From positions 1,054,001 to 1,118,000 of the forward strand of contig NZ_CP068083.1 of assembly GCF_016725325.1 (NCBI RefSeq): a stretch of 64,000 nucleotides of DNA, in the 5' to 3' direction. The stretch's first letter is position 1, and the number at the start of each line of letters is the position of its first letter. This stretch comes from Sphingobacterium spiritivorum (GTDB taxonomy: Bacteria; Bacteroidota; Bacteroidia; Sphingobacteriales; Sphingobacteriaceae). Position numbers and translations under genes: made by a program. Under the pieces are notes generated by a model, which did not search any database, was not told the DNA's origin, and saw only the letters and a list, made by a program, of their open reading frames with translations. Of this stretch, positions 61,836 to 64,000 are shown piece by piece.

Positions 61836-62666
61836 TTAAACCGTTGTTTCCTCTTCTACGGGAGCAAACTGATCGAACAGATCATTGAAAGCTTCATAAT
61901 CTTCATCTCCGTTAGGTTCGAAGATCTGAATATCTCTGCTCTTTGCAAAATCAATAATCTCTTGCGAAACACCCTGATCAGCGATAACCGCTACATCTGT
62001 AAAAGCCAACGCACCTTTGTAGACATCCACATAGCTTCCGCTACCGTAATTTGCAGCATCTTCGGCTGTCATACTTCCTTCCGGAGCTATTTCCGCATAC
62101 TTTGCATGCAAAGAAGAACTTCCAAAATCATCTTCATTGTATAAAGAATACATGACTTTAGCACCTTTGAATGCCGGATCATCTTTGTAAGTTGTTTTCA
62201 GATACGCCGGAACCAGTGCGGAGAACCATCCGTGGCAATGTACCACATCAGGAGACCATCCTAATTTTTTAACCGTTTCCAAAACCCCTTTACAGAAGAA
62301 GACAGAGCGTTCATTATTATCATCGAAAAATTCTCCGCTTTCATTTTTGAAAACCTTTTTACGCTGAAAATAATCTTCGTTGTCCAAAAAGTACACCTGC
62401 ATTCGTGCTGCAGGCAAGGATGCCACCTTGATAATCAATGGATTGTCGTTATTATCCACCACAATATTCATTCCTGACAATCGAATCACTTCATGAAGAC
62501 GATTTCTACGCTCATTGATATTACCAAAGCGAGGCATTAGGATTCTGATTTCAAAACCCTTTTCTTGCATTGCTTGAGGTAGTTGGCGTGTAATTTCAGA
62601 AATTTTACTTAATTCGAGGAAAGGCGACATCTCGTGGGTTACAAACAATATCTTCGTTTTAGCCAT
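61836..62666 (-). CDS. Starch/glycogen synthase N-terminal (GT5) domain protein
   Basis: A 276-residue protein that matches only the N-terminal half of glycogen/starch synthases. It has KILFVTHEMSPFLELSKISEI (ADP-glucose-side motif; the usual K-x-G-G-L is here LSKISEI), LMPRFGNIN and WSPDVVHCHGWFSALVPAYLK (the DIVHxHDW type). The second Rossmann half with the catalytic E-x-x-x-x-x-x-E region is absent; the C-terminus is a short acidic tail. Full enzymes have about 480 residues. Similar short genes beside panC are, as I recall, common in Bacteroidota. A catalytic role is doubtful; a binding or regulatory one is possible. It is divergent from panC. Confidence 0.82.
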   Translation of the reverse strand: MAKTKILFVTHEMSPFLELSKISEITRQLPQAMQEKGFEIRILMPRFGNINERRNRLHEVIRLSGMNIVVDNNDNPLIIKVASLPAARMQVYFLDNEDYFQRKKVFKNESGEFFDDNNERSVFFCKGVLETVKKLGWSPDVVHCHGWFSALVPAYLKTTYKDDPAFKGAKVMYSLYNEDDFGSSSLHAKYAEIAPEGSMTAEDAANYGSGSYVDVYKGALAFTDVAVIADQGVSQEIIDFAKSRDIQIFEPNGDEDYEAFNDLFDQFAPVEEETTV

Positions 62667-62711
62667 CTCCAGTTATTTAGTTATTTTTAATAGAACAGTA
62701 AAATCGGTCTA

Positions 62712-62719
62712 CAAAGATA
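62712..62719 (-). promoter_or_regulatory. -7 promoter box TATCTTTG for the GT5-like gene
   Basis: Exact TAnnTTTG match on the minus strand, 46 nt before the start. Same octamer as ahead of rsmA, der and the tRNA-fMet array. Confidence 0.4.
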
Positions 62720-62814
62720 CAGATAATTTATGACTTTCGCAATTCACTACAGATCATCGCTTTAGAATCACAAAATAATTCCCCATTTTTGCCCCTCAAA
62801 AAAGTTTTAAAAAA

Positions 62815-63657
62815 GTGAAGATATTTAAAACCAAAAAAGAGCTGCAGGACTATTTGTCTGCTGTTCGCGAGGCTAAACAAAAAATAGCACTTATACCGAC
62901 AATGGGCGCACTTCATGCAGGACATATTTCCTTGATCGAATACGCCAAACCCATTTCAGATATACGGATATGCAGCATCTTTGTCAATCCGACTCAATTT
63001 AACGATCCGAAAGATCTGGAGAAATACCCCCGCCCTATTGAACATGATATCCAGATGCTGGAGTCTGTAAACTGTGACATCTTATTTATGCCTTCTACAG
63101 AAGAGATGTACGGTACAAATGAAGAGTGGCATATTGATCTGGGTGACTTAGACAGCATATGGGAAGGAGAACACCGTCCCGGACACTTTCAGGGGGTGAC
63201 ACAGATTGTGTATAAGCTTTTTACACTGGTACAGCCAGATATTGCCTGCTTTGGCCAGAAGGATTTTCAGCAAGTCATGGTCATCAATAAGATGATAAAG
63301 GATAAAAATCTTCCTATAGAACTCGCTATCTGTCCGATTGTAAGAGATAAAGACGGTCTGGCCTTGAGTTCCAGAAATGCACGGCTCTCAGATGCAGGTA
63401 AGAAAACTGCGCTGGCACTCTCAAAAGCACTACGTCATGTACGTGATCAATTCACACAGACGTCCCCTGATCAGCTAAAGCAAGAAGCTGTTACACTTCT
63501 TGAACAGACACCAGGGGTAAAAGTAGAGTATTTTGCTATATGTGAGACTACGACTCTGCATGAAGCCCATACGATAGAAGCGGATAAAAAATACGTAGCT
63601 CTGGTAACAGCATGGGTAGAAGGAGTGCGACTTATCGATAATATGATTTTGAATTAA
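62815..63657 (+). CDS. panC: Pantothenate synthetase
   Basis: Joins pantoate and beta-alanine with ATP to make pantothenate. The start is GTG at 62815 (reads MKIFKTKKEL) and gives 280 residues, the normal length; no ATG in frame is better placed. Motifs are TMGALHAGH (29-37, HIGH-like), FVNPTQFNDPKDLEKYPR, FQGVTQIVYKLF, FGQKDFQQ and ALSSRNARLS (KMSKS-like). It is followed by panD after 57 bp, so the two last steps to pantothenate are encoded together. Confidence 0.96.
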   Translation: MKIFKTKKELQDYLSAVREAKQKIALIPTMGALHAGHISLIEYAKPISDIRICSIFVNPTQFNDPKDLEKYPRPIEHDIQMLESVNCDILFMPSTEEMYGTNEEWHIDLGDLDSIWEGEHRPGHFQGVTQIVYKLFTLVQPDIACFGQKDFQQVMVINKMIKDKNLPIELAICPIVRDKDGLALSSRNARLSDAGKKTALALSKALRHVRDQFTQTSPDQLKQEAVTLLEQTPGVKVEYFAICETTTLHEAHTIEADKKYVALVTAWVEGVRLIDNMILN

Positions 63658-63702
63658 TTGTCATAAAAATAACCCCGTACCTGTTTTTTTTATTTAAAAA
63701 TC

Positions 63703-63710
63703 TAACTTTG
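63703..63710 (+). promoter_or_regulatory. TAACTTTG box directly ahead of panD
   Basis: Exact TAnnTTTG match ending 4 nt before the panD ATG. If active, the transcript would start at the ATG (leaderless). No -33 element is seen, so it may be a chance match within a panC-panD operon. Confidence 0.25.
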
Positions 63711-63714
63711 CATT

Positions 63715-64000
63715 ATGATAATTGAGGTAATGAAATCCAAAATTCATCGCGTACGTGTGACTCAGGCCGAATTAAACTATGTCGGTAGTATCACGATAGA
63801 TGAAGACTTAATGGATGCGGCAAATATTATTGCCAACGAGAAAGTACAGATCGTTAACAACAATAACGGAGCAAGACTGGAAACATATGTCATTCCCGGT
63901 CAAAGAGGTTCCGGAACAATCTGTCTGAATGGAGCAGCAGCACGATTGGTGCAGGTAGGAGATATCGTCATTATCATCTCATACGCTCAAATGGAAATGG
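63715..64000 (+). CDS. panD: Aspartate 1-decarboxylase, 3' end outside window
   Basis: Pyruvoyl-dependent enzyme that makes beta-alanine for panC. About 95 codons are visible and the frame is open at the window end. The start at 63715 reads [17 protein letters not shown] and places the self-cleavage site at Gly24-Ser25 (YVGSITID), the same numbering as the E. coli proenzyme, which supports this start. [11 protein letters not shown] and [19 protein letters not shown] are also typical. Only the last 20 or so residues are missing. Confidence 0.95.
   Translation, partial: MIIEVMKSKIHRVRVTQAELNYVGSITIDEDLMDAANIIANEKVQIVNNNNGARLETYVIPGQRGSGTICLNGAAARLVQVGDIVIIISYAQMEM

Overview
The window is a chromosomal segment of a Bacteroidota bacterium, most likely Sphingobacteriaceae (Sphingobacterium-like). 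Support for this: three SusC/SusD outer-membrane uptake pairs, two ECF-sigma/FecR pairs, homologues of the type IX secretion/gliding lipoproteins GldJ and PorW/SprE, AT-rich DNA, few Shine-Dalgarno sequences, and repeated TAnnTTTG (-7) promoter boxes ahead of genes. The genus is an inference from gene content; no marker-gene comparison could be made.

Layout. 1-5.2 kb: the end of ilvE (cut by the window edge), then a minus-strand set with a CCA-adding enzyme, an acidic-tailed small protein, miaA and, separately, pdxA. 5.4-8.5 kb: tRNA-Ala(GGC), rsmA, an FAD monooxygenase and a 2-hydroxyacid dehydrogenase. 8.5-11.5 kb: a UbiA-like membrane protein divergent from acs. 11.6-17.3 kb: a complete seven-gene Mrp/Mnh Na+/H+ antiporter operon. 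17.9-26.9 kb: a minus-strand uptake locus (sigma, FecR, SusC, SusD, HExxH zinc lipoprotein, DUF4302 lipoprotein). 27-33.5 kb: a secreted lactonase-type propeller, a SurA-like isomerase, then der, cysS and an NTF2-like secreted protein. 33.7-38.5 kb: a second SusCD pair with no sigma/anti-sigma pair but a LacI-type operator-like palindrome upstream. 38.8-40.0 kb: an unusual array of initiator tRNA genes, tRNA remnants and tandem 364-bp GIY-YIG cassettes. 40.1-50.3 kb: era, uvrC, a PorW/SprE-like lipoprotein with PBP1A, an MFS transporter and ispF. 50.5-52.1 kb: gldJ. 52.4-61.6 kb: a plus-strand locus with sigma, FecR, SusC, SusD-like, a GH18 endoglycosidase and a DUF1735-LamG lipoprotein, the gene set expected for capturing and trimming N-glycans. 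61.8-64 kb: a GT5-domain-only starch synthase-like gene divergent from panC and panD (panD is cut by the window end).

How parts work together. The two sigma/FecR/SusCD loci are textbook surface-signalling uptake units, and both carry a strong hairpin in the fecR-susC gap, about 60 nt before susC, whose U-tract side faces the antisense direction. The first locus has a zinc metallohydrolase lipoprotein and the third a GH18 enzyme, so they probably serve different polymers.

The most unusual region is 38.85-40.01 kb. Two initiator tRNA genes that differ by a compensated acceptor pair flank a tRNA pseudogene. The downstream gene is followed by two tandem 364-bp units, each holding a terminator, a small GIY-YIG nuclease gene and a tRNA-fMet remnant in which a 16-bp palindrome replaces the 3' anticodon arm. 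The two nuclease copies differ at six bases, all synonymous, while the shared non-coding part looks identical. This looks like a tRNA-linked nuclease cassette that multiplies in place, and it is the best candidate here for an undescribed system.
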